A stretch of DNA of 64,000 nt from Pseudomonadota bacterium (GTDB taxonomy: Bacteria > Desulfobacterota > Desulfovibrionia > Desulfovibrionales > Desulfovibrionaceae): assembly GCA_018817515.1 (NCBI GenBank), contig JAHIUD010000083.1, forward strand, positions 52,723 through 116,722. The letters run 5' to 3'. The position numbers and the translations under genes are program-made. This document shows positions 10,275 to 19,061 of the stretch, one piece after another; positions within the stretch are counted from its first letter, which is position 1, and every line of letters begins with the position of its first letter. The notes beneath the pieces are model-generated. The model searched no databases, was not told the DNA's origin, and was given only the letters and a program-made list of their open reading frames with translations.

Positions 10275-10308
10275 GGCGGCCCGGCTGGGGGGAGCCAACC
10301 GGACCGCC
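10275..10308 (-). terminator. Imperfect hairpin after the zraP-like gene
   Basis: 14-base arms with two or three mismatches around a GGGGAG loop are followed on the minus strand by TTTT. It lies 33 bases past the zraP-like stop and would separate that small, highly inducible transcript from the sensor kinase gene. Confidence 0.55.
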
Positions 10309-10340
10309 AGAGGGAAGGTCGCTGTCGCGTGGGTTGGGGG

Positions 10341-10847
10341 CTAGTAGCCGCCGCCCATCATGCCGCCACGGGGGCCATAGCCGCCGCCAGCGCCCGGGCA
10401 GTCGCCGGCGGAGATGCCTGGGCAGCCTTCGCCAGCGCCGTAGCCCATGCCGGGGCCGCCGCCGAAGCCGCCGCCGCGATGATAGCCGCGGCCAAAGGCC
10501 TTGATGCCGGTTTCCTTCTCAATCTCGGTGCGCAGGGCGTCGCGCTCGACGTTCATGCTGGTGCGCAGCTTGGTGATGTCGCTGATGAGCGACTGGATGT
10601 CGGAGCGCTCGGCCTTGCCGGAGCGGCTCAGGGCCTGGAGTTCGGTCTGCTTGGCCCAGATCTGCTCGCGCAGCTCGACGAGCTTGACGTGGTGCTTGTC
10701 CACGATCTTCTCGACGGCGGCCTGCTTTTCCGGGGTCAGGGTGGGCTCGACGTTGCGGGCGCGGGTGCCCTTGCCAGCGGCCATTGCGAAGGCCGACATG
10801 GAGACCAGGGCCAGGACGGTGAAGGTGACGATGATGCGCTTTCTCAT
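10341..10847 (-). CDS. ZraP-like periplasmic zinc/stress-responsive chaperone
   Basis: 168 residues with a cleavable signal peptide (RKRIIVTFTVLALVSMSAFAMA). An LTxxQ-type helical hairpin follows (TLTPEKQAAVEKIVDKHHVKLVELREQIWAKQTELQAL). The tail of 50-60 residues is rich in Gly, Met, His and Cys (HRGGGFGGGPGMGYG and later). ZraP proteins form periplasmic oligomers that bind zinc and damp the ZraSR response. Here the gene sits upstream of the kinase and regulator on the same strand. It has its own sigma-54 promoter at 10931-10946 and inverted half-sites further upstream. The tail is glycine-rich beyond the usual ZraP length. Confidence 0.88.
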   Translation of the reverse strand: MRKRIIVTFTVLALVSMSAFAMAAGKGTRARNVEPTLTPEKQAAVEKIVDKHHVKLVELREQIWAKQTELQALSRSGKAERSDIQSLISDITKLRTSMNVERDALRTEIEKETGIKAFGRGYHRGGGFGGGPGMGYGAGEGCPGISAGDCPGAGGGYGPRGGMMGGGY

Positions 10848-10930
10848 GGGATGCTCCTAGTATGGTTTGCTCAGGTGAAGGTGAGCTGTCCTTTGTGGAC
10901 GGCGTTCCGTCCGGTGTTGCCTCATTATAA

Positions 10931-10946
10931 GCATGTGCCGTGCCAA
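10931..10946 (-). promoter_or_regulatory. Sigma-54 promoter of the zraP-like gene
   Basis: Read on the minus strand it is TTGGCACGGCACATGC. The -24 GG and -12 GC are exactly ten bases apart, matching the TGGCAC-N5-TTGC consensus at all but one of the key bases. The predicted start near 10919 leaves a leader of about 70 bases. Confidence 0.85.
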
Positions 10947-10995
10947 ATATTTTATGCTGTTATTTTAGACTATTGCGCAGTCGATTGAAACGGAT

Positions 10996-11026
10996 TTGTG
11001 CACTGCGTTGCACAAGCATTGCACAA
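10996..11026. promoter_or_regulatory. Upstream activating site with inverted half-sites
   Basis: TTGTGCA at 10996-11002 and its inverted copy TGCACAA at 11009-11015 are followed by a third half-site TTGCACAA at 11019-11026. They lie 50-95 bases upstream of the sigma-54 -24 element, where NtrC-class activators bind. The adjacent response regulator is the likely ligand. Confidence 0.65.
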
Positions 11027-11124
11027 GCGGCCTTGCGCATGGGCTGCACATGGGGGGCCAGGCTTGACAGCGCTGCCGGGCGGATACACCTTTATGGTCG
11101 AAAGCTTGGAAAAGGAGGCGGCCC

Positions 11125-11349
11125 ATGCCCATCTACGAATATGCCTGCGGAAAATGCGGGAAGCTGTTTGAGGAGCTGGTGTTCTCTGCTGCGGACGAGA
11201 CCGGGGTGGCCTGCCCGGCCTGCGGGGCCTTGGAGGTGAAACGCTGCCTCTCGGCCTGCGCCTCGGTCATTGCCGGGGAGAACGGTGGAGCGGGGGCGCT
11301 GGCCTCCGGCGGTGGCTGTACCGCACCCGGCCCGGGCGGGTTCCGCTGA
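11125..11349 (+). CDS. FmdB family zinc-ribbon protein
   Basis: A 74-residue FmdB-type zinc ribbon starting MPIYEYACGKCGKLFEEL. CxxC pairs CGKC and CPAC bind one zinc, and a low-complexity Gly/Ala tail follows. AAGGAGGCGG lies just upstream of the ATG. The family is a putative regulatory or small metal-binding protein without a settled role. It is divergent from the zraP-like gene and shares that intergenic region. Confidence 0.88.
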   Translation: MPIYEYACGKCGKLFEELVFSAADETGVACPACGALEVKRCLSACASVIAGENGGAGALASGGGCTAPGPGGFR

Positions 11350-11420
11350 GGGGCCTGATCCCCCGGCTCCGGTCCGGAGCCCCAGGCCGCTGAAGCGACG
11401 CCCTCTGCTGCGTTGCCGCA

Positions 11421-11469
11421 AAAAGTTCAAACCCTCGCGCAGGAGTGCTGTGCGAGGGTTTGAACTTTT
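11421..11469. terminator. 18-bp inverted repeat between convergent genes
   Basis: AAAAGTTCAAACCCTCGC at 11421-11438 is repeated as its exact reverse complement at 11452-11469 with a 13-base loop. The A/T ends provide a U-run for both directions. It lies between FmdB (plus) and the radical SAM gene (minus), so it is a good bidirectional terminator. Confidence 0.8.
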
Positions 11470-11535
11470 GTTTGCGCCCTGCTTGCCACGCCGTTTGAGC
11501 GGCCTGGACCGTGGCGTGCGTCTCAGCGTTGAAGC

Positions 11536-13239
11536 TTATGACTTGAGCCACTTGTCCATGCCGCAAAGCCCGCACGCGTCGCAGCCGCCCTTGGGGCAGC
11601 CCGGGGTGGCCAGCGAACGCCCGGCCCGGGTCCATTCGCGCCACAGGCTCGCGCGGGACACGCCCGTGTCGATGACCTCCCAGGGGAAGGCCTCGTGCTC
11701 GCCGCGCGGGCGGTCCAGAATGTCCGCCGCCTGGTCGGCCCAGAGGCGCATGGCCTTTTTCCAGCCGCCCTCGCTGGCGGCCAGCTGCACCAGCTCAAAG
11801 GCCTCCTCGCCCCCGCGCGAAAGCACGCCCTGGAGCCGGGCCTGGAACGGCGCGTCCACCTGCAGGGCCACGCCGCGCAAATGCTTCGTCATGTCCCTCA
11901 AGCGTTTCTGCGCGGCCACGAGCGTCTCCTCCGAGGCCATGGGCGCCCACTGCAGGGGGGTCCAGGGCTTGGGCACCAGCGAGCTTGCGCCCAGCGTGAT
12001 GCGCATGAATTCCTTGGTCTTCTTGCCGTGTCCCTGGTCGCGGGCCTGGAGGATGCGGCCCAGGAACGCTTCCAGTTCGTCGTAGTCCTCGGGCCCTTCC
12101 CAGGGCCAGCCCAGGATGAGGTACACCCGCAGGTGGTTGACCCCAAGGCGCGCGGCGCGCTCCACGGCGGCCAAAAACACCTCGGCGTCGAGCTTCTTGT
12201 TGGCGGCCTGGCGCAGGCGCTCGCTGGCGCCCTCCAGCGCCAGGGTCACGGTGCGGATGCCGCACTCGCGCAGAAACCCGAGCAGCTCCTCGGTGAGACC
12301 GTCGGCCCGGAGCGACGACAGGGAAAATTTGGTTCTGCGGGTGTTCAGCCAGCGCAGGAAGGGCAGGAGGTCCGGCCAGTCCGTGAGCGCGGTGCCCACA
12401 AGGCCCACCTTGGGCGGGTTGGCTTCCTCCACGATGGCCTTGAGGGACTCCATGCCGGCATGGCGCGGCGGGCGGTACACGAACCCGGCGGCGCAGAAGC
12501 GGCAGGCGTGGGGGCAGCCCCGGTTGACCTCCAGCAGCAGCGAGTCCGGGAAGGCCGCCTGGGGCCCGGTGAAGCAGGACGAGGCGGGAGCGCCAAGCAG
12601 GCCCGGGTCGCCAGGGCTAAGGTCGACCACGCGGCGGACCGGGGTCCTGGAAAGCCCTGGCACATAGATGCCTGGCATGTCCTTCACGGAATGGAGGAAG
12701 TCCTGCTTGCTCACGCCGTCGAACACGGCTGTTTTGAGCTTCAGGCAGAAGTCCACGAGCCCGGCCTCGGCCTCGCCCACGAAGAAGGCGTCGGCCAGGG
12801 GCGCCAGGGGCGCGGGATTGAGAAAGGCGATGGGTCCCCCCACGAGCACCAGCGGATAGTCCGGGCGTTCCGTCCGGGTGGACGGAACGCCCGCTGCGGC
12901 GAGCGCCCTGAGGAAGGGGAGGAAGTCCTCCTCAAAAGAGACGCTCGCCGCCATCAAGGGGAAGAGTCCGAGATCTCTCTGACTGTCCGCTGAGACGGGC
13001 GCATCGAAGCCCTTGCCGAGGAAGAAGCGTTCCACGGCTATCTCCGGCCTGGCCGCAAGCAGGCGGTACACCGCCTGCCAACCCAGGGCCGAGAGGCCCA
13101 TGCCTTCGTCGCCGCTGATCACCAGGGCCGCAGGGAGTCGGCCGCCGTGATCCGGGGGTGCGGGCATGGACTTTCCGGGACGGGTCTCGGGTCCGCGCCT
13201 GCGTGAGCGCTTCTCCCCCGCCCCGGAAGGGCGTCTCAC
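11536..13239 (-). CDS. Radical SAM protein, B12-binding-like TIGR03960-related family
   Basis: A 567-residue radical SAM enzyme with the 4Fe-4S/SAM motif CPHACRFC near residue 200 inside NRGCPHACRFCAAGFVYRP. TIM-barrel segments follow (RTKFSLSSLRADG, TVTLALEGASERLR). The C-terminal cysteine cluster CPKGGCDACGLC may hold an auxiliary Fe-S cluster. It resembles the N-terminal half of the large radical SAM protein at 35115-37787, so the two look like paralogues. The GTG at 13239 has AGGAG six bases upstream, overlapping the ftsZ stop. A later ATG at 13167 is the alternative and would remove a basic low-complexity tail. Substrate unknown. It appears to be the last gene of the division operon. Confidence 0.82.
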   Translation of the reverse strand: MRRPSGAGEKRSRRRGPETRPGKSMPAPPDHGGRLPAALVISGDEGMGLSALGWQAVYRLLAARPEIAVERFFLGKGFDAPVSADSQRDLGLFPLMAASVSFEEDFLPFLRALAAAGVPSTRTERPDYPLVLVGGPIAFLNPAPLAPLADAFFVGEAEAGLVDFCLKLKTAVFDGVSKQDFLHSVKDMPGIYVPGLSRTPVRRVVDLSPGDPGLLGAPASSCFTGPQAAFPDSLLLEVNRGCPHACRFCAAGFVYRPPRHAGMESLKAIVEEANPPKVGLVGTALTDWPDLLPFLRWLNTRRTKFSLSSLRADGLTEELLGFLRECGIRTVTLALEGASERLRQAANKKLDAEVFLAAVERAARLGVNHLRVYLILGWPWEGPEDYDELEAFLGRILQARDQGHGKKTKEFMRITLGASSLVPKPWTPLQWAPMASEETLVAAQKRLRDMTKHLRGVALQVDAPFQARLQGVLSRGGEEAFELVQLAASEGGWKKAMRLWADQAADILDRPRGEHEAFPWEVIDTGVSRASLWREWTRAGRSLATPGCPKGGCDACGLCGMDKWLKS

Positions 13240-13247
13240 GAGCGCTC

Positions 13248-14486
13248 CTAGTCCGCGTTCTTGCGGATGTAAGCCGGGGTATCCAGCTCGTCATCCTCGA
13301 ACAGGAAGTCCTCTTCGCCGGGCGCGCCCATGGCCCGAAGGGCAGCGCGTGGGCTCTGGCCCTGGCCGTCGACCGGAGCCGCCGCACCAAAGCGCATGAA
13401 GGCCGGGACCTCGCGGTTGTTGCCGGCGATGACGCTGGAGATGGTGTTGCGACGGCCCGGGCGCGGGGTGATGCCCTGCACCGGGGTCAGGATGGGCCGC
13501 AGGCCGATGGGCTCGGGCTTCAGGGCCTCGCGCTGCTCGATGCTGGTGGCGATGACCGTGACGCAGAGCTCGTCGCCCAGGCTGTCGTCGGCAACGACGC
13601 CGAAGACGATGTTGGCCTGGTCGTGGGCTTCCTTGGCGATGAGGTCGCTGACCTCCTGGATCTCGTCGGTGCCGAGGTCGGCTCCGGCGGTGATGTTGTA
13701 CAGAACGCCGCGCGCACCGGCGATGGACACGTCTTCCAGGAGCGGGCTGGTGATGGCCTTGAGCGCGGCCTCGCGGGCGCGGTTCTCGCCGGAGGCGATG
13801 CCGGTGCCCATGAGCGCCATGCCCGAGCCGGTCATGATGGCCTTGACGTCGGCAAAGTCCAGGTTGATCAGGCCATGCACGGTGATGAGGTCGGAGATGC
13901 CTTTGACGGCGTAGAACAGGACCTCGTCCGCCTTTTTCAGCATGTCCGCGAACCCGGCTTTCTTGGCCGCCATCTGGAGCAGGCGGTCATTGGGGATGGT
14001 GATGATGGAGTCCACCACCTGCTTGAGCTCGGCGATGCCTTTCTCGGCCTGGTCCATGCGGCGCTTGCCCTCGAAGTAGAAGGGCTTGGTGACCACGGCC
14101 ACGGTGAGGGAACCGGCCTCGCGCGCCGCCTGGGCGATGACCGGAGCAGCACCCGTGCCGGTGCCGCCGCCCATGCCCGCGGTGATGAAGACCATGTCGG
14201 TGTTCTGGAGCACTTCGCGGATCTGGTCGATGCTTTCCAGGGCCGCGTTGCGTCCCACCTCGGGGTTGGCGCCAGCGCCAAGGCCCTTGGTCAGCTTGCC
14301 GCCCAGCTGGATGGTGTGGTCGGCCAGGGACTTCTCGATGTCCTGGGCGTCGGTGTTGGCGGCGATGAAGCTGACGCCGGTGAGCTGGGACTTGATCATG
14401 TTGTTGATGGCGTTGCCGCCGCCGCCGCCGCAGCCGATAACCTTGATTTTGGCGCTCATGTCGCTGTCGATTTCAAAATGTGCCAT
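13248..14486 (-). CDS. ftsZ: Cell division protein FtsZ
   Basis: The tubulin-like GTPase that forms the Z ring, 412 residues from ATG 14486 (GGGAGGAGG upstream). The N-terminal nucleotide site includes IGCGGGGGNAINNM, the tubulin signature GGGTGTGAAPV, and the T7-loop segment NLDFADVKAIM. A variable linker rich in Pro/Gly/Ala leads to the conserved C-terminal peptide (LDTPAYIRKNAD) that binds FtsA. It lies 61 bases downstream of ftsA. Confidence 0.98.
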   Translation of the reverse strand: MAHFEIDSDMSAKIKVIGCGGGGGNAINNMIKSQLTGVSFIAANTDAQDIEKSLADHTIQLGGKLTKGLGAGANPEVGRNAALESIDQIREVLQNTDMVFITAGMGGGTGTGAAPVIAQAAREAGSLTVAVVTKPFYFEGKRRMDQAEKGIAELKQVVDSIITIPNDRLLQMAAKKAGFADMLKKADEVLFYAVKGISDLITVHGLINLDFADVKAIMTGSGMALMGTGIASGENRAREAALKAITSPLLEDVSIAGARGVLYNITAGADLGTDEIQEVSDLIAKEAHDQANIVFGVVADDSLGDELCVTVIATSIEQREALKPEPIGLRPILTPVQGITPRPGRRNTISSVIAGNNREVPAFMRFGAAAPVDGQGQSPRAALRAMGAPGEEDFLFEDDELDTPAYIRKNAD

Positions 14487-14547
14487 GACTTCCTCCTCCC
14501 TGAACAGTGCTTGATGCTTGGACTTTCCCCTATGGAATGCGCCGTGG

Positions 14548-15786
14548 TCAGGCGATGTCCACAAACCACTTCTTCATCCGGCCGAGAATGCGGTTGAACA
14601 CATTGTCGTCACGGATGCGGAAATCCCCTCCGCCGCTCTTCACCACGCGGTTCTCCGCTCCGTAGAGCAGAAGGCCCACGGCGGTGGCGTACTTGGGGCT
14701 GTTGACCATGTCGTGCAGGCCGCCCACGTACTCCGGGTAGCCGATGCGCACGGGCAGATCGAAGACCTGCTCGGCCAGATCCTGCATGCCGTAGATCAGC
14801 GAGGTGCCGCCGGTTAAGACCACGCCCGCCGCGATCTGGTTCTTGTAGCCGCTCTTGATGAGCTCCTGGTCCACCAGGGCCAGAATCTCCTCGCAGCGGG
14901 GCTCGCAGATCTCGGCCAGCACGCGTTTGCTCATGGCGCGGGAGTCGCGGCCGCCCACGCTGGGCACCTCGATGCCCTCGTCCACCTTGACCAGCTCGGC
15001 CAGGGCGCAGCCGTGGTCGATCTTGATCTTCTCGGCGGCGACCATGGGGGTGCGCAGGCCGAAGGCGATGTCGTTGGTCAGGTTGTTTCCGCCAAGGGCC
15101 AGCACCGCGGTGTGCTTGATGGAGTCCTTGGAGAAGATGGCGATGTCCGTGGTGCCGCCGCCCAGGTCCACCAGGCACACGCCGATCTCGCGCTCCTCGG
15201 CGGAGAGCACGGCTTTGCTGGAGGCCAGGGATTCGAGCACGATGTCGGCCACGTCGAGGCCCGAGCGGTGGCACGAGCGCACGATGTTCTGGGCCGAGGT
15301 GACCGCACCGGTGACGATGTGGACCTTGACCTCCAGGCGCACGCCGGCCATGCCCAGCGGATCGGCGATGCCGCGCTGGTCGTCGACGATGAACTCCTGG
15401 GGCAGGGTGTGGATGACCTCGCGGTCCAGCGGGATGGCCACTGCCTTGGCGGCCTCGATGACGCGGTCCACATCCTTCTGGGTGACCTCGCCGCCCTTGA
15501 CGGCGATGACCCCGTGGCTGTTGAAGCCCTTGATGTGGCTGCCCGCGATGCCCGCGTAGACCGAATGGATCTCGCATCCGGCCATCAGTTCGGCTTCTTC
15601 CAAAGCCTTCTTGATGGACTGCACTGTCTGTTCGATGTTCACCACCACGCCTCGGCGCAGACCCGTAGACGGGCTTGTGCCGATGCCGATGATGTCCACC
15701 ACTCCGTCGTCCTTGGCCTCGCCCACCACGGCGCAAATCTTCGTGGTGCCGATGTCCAGGCCGACGATGATGTCGCTCTTGGCCAT
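14548..15786 (-). CDS. ftsA: Cell division protein FtsA
   Basis: An actin-fold ATPase of 412 residues that tethers FtsZ to the membrane. It begins with the phosphate-1 motif GLDIGTTKICAVVGE, continues through the FtsA-specific 1C domain (about residues 85-165), and has phosphate-2 CLVDLGGGTTDIAIF and an adenosine motif VVLTGGTSLIYGM. The extreme C-terminus RILGRMKKWFVDI is the amphipathic membrane-targeting helix. The start at 15786 follows GGAGGAGAAC. A longer frame to 15813 lacks support. Confidence 0.97.
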   Translation of the reverse strand: MAKSDIIVGLDIGTTKICAVVGEAKDDGVVDIIGIGTSPSTGLRRGVVVNIEQTVQSIKKALEEAELMAGCEIHSVYAGIAGSHIKGFNSHGVIAVKGGEVTQKDVDRVIEAAKAVAIPLDREVIHTLPQEFIVDDQRGIADPLGMAGVRLEVKVHIVTGAVTSAQNIVRSCHRSGLDVADIVLESLASSKAVLSAEEREIGVCLVDLGGGTTDIAIFSKDSIKHTAVLALGGNNLTNDIAFGLRTPMVAAEKIKIDHGCALAELVKVDEGIEVPSVGGRDSRAMSKRVLAEICEPRCEEILALVDQELIKSGYKNQIAAGVVLTGGTSLIYGMQDLAEQVFDLPVRIGYPEYVGGLHDMVNSPKYATAVGLLLYGAENRVVKSGGGDFRIRDDNVFNRILGRMKKWFVDIA

Positions 15787-15841
15787 GTTCTCCTCCCTTG
15801 TCATGCTAGCCAAAGGGCCGGTGCTTCCCTATTCTTCCCCG

Positions 15842-16690
15842 TCAGGAAGCCCCGCGCTTCTGCCTCTTCTCCACCCAAACCTTGCCGCCGCTGGCCTCGA
15901 TGGCCGCAACCTGCCCGGCTTCGCCGCGCAGTTTGAGGTCTCGCCAGACGGTCTCAATGCGACTGAAATGCGTTTCCCAATCCGAAAGTTCGGTCCGCAC
16001 GCGGATGCGCAGTGCGTCCAGGTACAGTTCCACCTGGCCGGAATCCGTAAACTTCACCCAAGCCATCTGGCCCAGGGCAAAGGGCAGGTCCTGCTGGTTC
16101 ATGCGCGCCACCATGGCCTGCACCACCTTCTGCTGGTCACCCAGCTCGGGCGAGATCTCCAGGAGCGGCAGCGAGGCCGAGTCGCCGGGGGAAAGCTGCG
16201 TGATGGTCTGCCCCTCGGCGTCGGCGAAGTAGAGCGCCCCGTCCTTGCGCACCCAGAACGAGGGCTGGCGCTCGACCATGGTGATGAAGAGCTTGTCCGG
16301 CAGCTCGCGGCGCACGGTGACGAACTCCACCCAGGGATTGCGCGAGAGCGCGGCCTCGACCTGGGTCACGTTGACGCCCAGGCTGTTCTGCCCCAGGCGC
16401 AGGCCCGCGATCTCCAGCACCTGCCCGTAGGCCAGGCGCATGTTGCCGCTGACGGTGATCTCGGTCAGGCCCAGGGTCGGGGTGGTGGTTACGTAGCGGT
16501 AGCCGAAGATCAGCCCCGCCCCCAGGCATCCCAGCACCAAGAGCGCGCCGAAGAAGAACATGGCGTTCTTCACGGCCACGGCGGTGTCCATGACCAGCCC
16601 GCCGCCGCCGTCCTTGCGCGGCCTGTTCAGCCGGACTGCCGGTTTGCGCGTCTCGCGCGGCTTGCGCTGCACTGGGCCGGGGCGAATCAT
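15842..16690 (-). CDS. ftsQ: Cell division protein FtsQ (DivIB)
   Basis: A bitopic division protein of 282 residues. A basic, proline-rich cytoplasmic tail (1-35) is followed by one membrane helix (about 42-65), then a POTRA domain starting LTEITVSGNMRLAYGQVLEIAG, then the beta domain. It bridges early and late divisome parts by binding FtsB/FtsL. The ATG overlaps the murB stop by ATGA. The order murC-murB-ftsQ-ftsA-ftsZ is standard. Confidence 0.93.
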   Translation of the reverse strand: MIRPGPVQRKPRETRKPAVRLNRPRKDGGGGLVMDTAVAVKNAMFFFGALLVLGCLGAGLIFGYRYVTTTPTLGLTEITVSGNMRLAYGQVLEIAGLRLGQNSLGVNVTQVEAALSRNPWVEFVTVRRELPDKLFITMVERQPSFWVRKDGALYFADAEGQTITQLSPGDSASLPLLEISPELGDQQKVVQAMVARMNQQDLPFALGQMAWVKFTDSGQVELYLDALRIRVRTELSDWETHFSRIETVWRDLKLRGEAGQVAAIEASGGKVWVEKRQKRGAS

Positions 16691-17589
16691 TGGAGCACCA
16701 CCACTTCGGTTTCAAGATTCATGCTGAAGCGGTCAAAAACCATGGCCCGGCCATATTCCAGAAGCTCCAGGGCCTCGGCGGCCGTGCCGCCGCCCTCGTT
16801 GACCAGGAAATTCGCGTGCACGGTGGAGAAGGCCATGCCGCCCAGGCGCTTGCCCTTCACTCCGGCCTCGTCGAGCAGGCGGCCCGCGCTGCTGCCTGCC
16901 GGGTTCTTGAACACGCAGCCCGCGCTTTTTGCGGTGACGGGCTGTGTGGCCTTTTTCTTGGCGTAGTTGGCTTCCATGCGCTTGCGGATGGCAAAGGGCT
17001 CGTCCGCGCGCAGAATGAACTCCGCCTCCCAGATGAGCCAAAAGTTTGCGCTCGTGCCTTTGCCAGTTCCGAGCTGCGGGTCGAAATGCCGGTAGCCGAA
17101 GGCGCAATCCTTGGCCTCGCGCCAGATGAGCCCGCCCTCCGGGGTCCAGAGGCGCACGCGGGAGACCAGCGAGCCGAGCTCCACGCCGTAGGATCCGGCG
17201 TTCATAGCCACGCCGCCGCCGATTCGGCCCGGTACGCCGGTAAGGCCCTCCAGTCCGGCGAGGCCCGCGCGCTGGCAGAAGCCGAGCAGCCTGGGCAGGC
17301 GCAGGCCAGCCCCCGCGCGCACGAGGGTCGTGCCGTCGGGCTGGTTGGAAAGCTCTGCAGGAGCGTTGTTGGCCGCGCGCACCAAAATCAAAGCGTGGGG
17401 GCCGTCGGCCGCCAGGAGGTTGCTGCCAGCGCCCAGCGCCAGGGGCCTGCCGCCCAGACCGGGCAAAACGCGCGCCAGCTCGTCCAGGCCCGCCGCGCAC
17501 GAAACCACGGCCTCGGCCAGGGCGGGGCCGCCCAGCCGGAGTGTGGTGCGCTCCTTCAGGAGCACGTCGTGCGTGAGGGTCAGGGGCAT
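16687..17589 (-). CDS. murB: UDP-N-acetylenolpyruvoylglucosamine reductase
   Basis: A FAD/NADPH enzyme of 300 residues that reduces UDP-GlcNAc-enolpyruvate to UDP-MurNAc. It shows the N-terminal KERTTLRLGGPA motif, the FAD-binding ALGAGSNLLA, the GVPGRIGGGVAMNAGSYG loop, and a C-terminal SAGCVFKNPAGSSAGRLLDEAG that carries the catalytic serine region of the short type II MurB. The spacing to murC is three bases. Confidence 0.96.
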   Translation of the reverse strand: MPLTLTHDVLLKERTTLRLGGPALAEAVVSCAAGLDELARVLPGLGGRPLALGAGSNLLAADGPHALILVRAANNAPAELSNQPDGTTLVRAGAGLRLPRLLGFCQRAGLAGLEGLTGVPGRIGGGVAMNAGSYGVELGSLVSRVRLWTPEGGLIWREAKDCAFGYRHFDPQLGTGKGTSANFWLIWEAEFILRADEPFAIRKRMEANYAKKKATQPVTAKSAGCVFKNPAGSSAGRLLDEAGVKGKRLGGMAFSTVHANFLVNEGGGTAAEALELLEYGRAMVFDRFSMNLETEVVVLQ

Positions 17590-17592
17590 GCG

Positions 17593-19038
17593 CTACGCCT
17601 CGCTTGTCGTTGTCGCGCCGTCTTCAGGTTCGTTCAGCCAATGCTCGCCCACGGTCCAGATGCTCCCGGCGCCCAGGGTCAGGAACAGGTCTCCGGGCTT
17701 CAAAATCTCTTTGAGCTGGCGCTCGATGCCCGCGAAGTCCGGGAAGAAGCGCACCTTGGTGTTGCTCACCTGCTTGATGCCCTGGGCCAGGGACATGCCG
17801 TTGACGCCCGGAATGGGGGCCTCGCTGGCCGGGTAAATCTCGGTCAGAAGCAGCAGGTCGGCCTGGGTGAACACCGTGCAGAATTCGCCGAACAGGGCCT
17901 GGGTGCGGGAGAAGCGGTGCGGCTGGAAGGCCACGATGAGCCTGCGGTCCGGGTAGCAGGCGCGGGCTGTGTCCAGCGTGGCCTTGATCTCCGCCGGGTG
18001 GTGGCCGTAGTCGTCGACCACGAGCACGCCGCCGCGCTCGCCCTTGCGCTCGAATCGGCGGCCCACGCCGCCGAAATTCTCCAGGCCCTTCATGATGGCT
18101 TCCTTGGGCAGCCCGGCCTCGATGGCCACGCCGATGGCCCCCAGAGCGTTCTGCACATTGTGCAGGCCCGGATGCGCCAGGGTCACCTGGCCCCAGGATT
18201 CGCCATCCAGGGTCACCTCGAAGATGCTGCGCAGGCTGGTGGCGATGATCTGGCCGCGCAGGCGGTTCTTCTTGCCCAGGCCGTAGGTCAGGCAGGGGCG
18301 CTTGATCAGCGGCAGCAGACGCTGCACGCCGGGGTCGTCGCCGCAGACCACGTTGACCCCGTAGAAGGGTATGGCGTTCATGAAGGTGGTGAAGGAGCGG
18401 TCGATGGCCTCAAGGTCCGGGTAGAAATCCATGTGGTCGCGGTCCACGTTGGTGACTACGGTCATGATGGGCGAAAGGCAGAGGAACGAGCCGTCGCTTT
18501 CGTCGGCCTCGGCGATGAGGAACTCGCCCTCGCCAAGCCGGGCGTTGGAGCCGTAAGTGTTCAGGCGTCCGCCGATGATGACGGTAGGGTCCAGGCCGGC
18601 CTCGGTGAAGATGGTCGCCAGAAGTGAGGTCGTGGTGGTCTTGCCGTGGGTTCCGGCCACGGCGATGCCCGTGCGCATGCGCATGAGCTCGGCCAGCATC
18701 TCCGCGCGCGGGATGATGGGGATGGAGAGCTCGCGGGCGCGCACCAGCTCCGGGTTGGAGTCCTGGATGGCGGTGGACTTGACCACCACGTCGGCTTTGC
18801 CCAGGTTGTCGGCCCCGTGGCCGATGAAGACCTGGGCGCCAAGCTTTTTCAGGCGGTGCACGGCGCTGCCAGCGGCCATGTCCGAGCCGGTGACCGTGAA
18901 GCCCATGTTCAGGAGCACCTCGGCGATGCCGCTCATGCCAGCGCCGCCGATGCCCACCATGTGCACGGTGGAGACGCGGCTGTACATGGCCGGGCTGGCG
19001 CTCATGCCGGGGACTGCGATCTTGGTGGTCTCTGTCAT
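17593..19038 (-). CDS. murC: UDP-N-acetylmuramate--L-alanine ligase
   Basis: The first Mur ligase, adding L-Ala to UDP-MurNAc with ATP; 481 residues from ATG 19038. The N-terminal Rossmann motif is [16 protein letters not shown], the ATP loop [13 protein letters not shown], and the central [13 protein letters not shown] matches the family. The C-terminal domain includes [16 protein letters not shown] and [12 protein letters not shown]. The long upstream open frame is a shadow inside murG. AGGAAC precedes the chosen start. Confidence 0.97.
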   Translation of the reverse strand: MTETTKIAVPGMSASPAMYSRVSTVHMVGIGGAGMSGIAEVLLNMGFTVTGSDMAAGSAVHRLKKLGAQVFIGHGADNLGKADVVVKSTAIQDSNPELVRARELSIPIIPRAEMLAELMRMRTGIAVAGTHGKTTTTSLLATIFTEAGLDPTVIIGGRLNTYGSNARLGEGEFLIAEADESDGSFLCLSPIMTVVTNVDRDHMDFYPDLEAIDRSFTTFMNAIPFYGVNVVCGDDPGVQRLLPLIKRPCLTYGLGKKNRLRGQIIATSLRSIFEVTLDGESWGQVTLAHPGLHNVQNALGAIGVAIEAGLPKEAIMKGLENFGGVGRRFERKGERGGVLVVDDYGHHPAEIKATLDTARACYPDRRLIVAFQPHRFSRTQALFGEFCTVFTQADLLLLTEIYPASEAPIPGVNGMSLAQGIKQVSNTKVRFFPDFAGIERQLKEILKPGDLFLTLGAGSIWTVGEHWLNEPEDGATTTSEA

Positions 19039-19061
19039 GTTCCTGTCCTCATCTTCAACAT

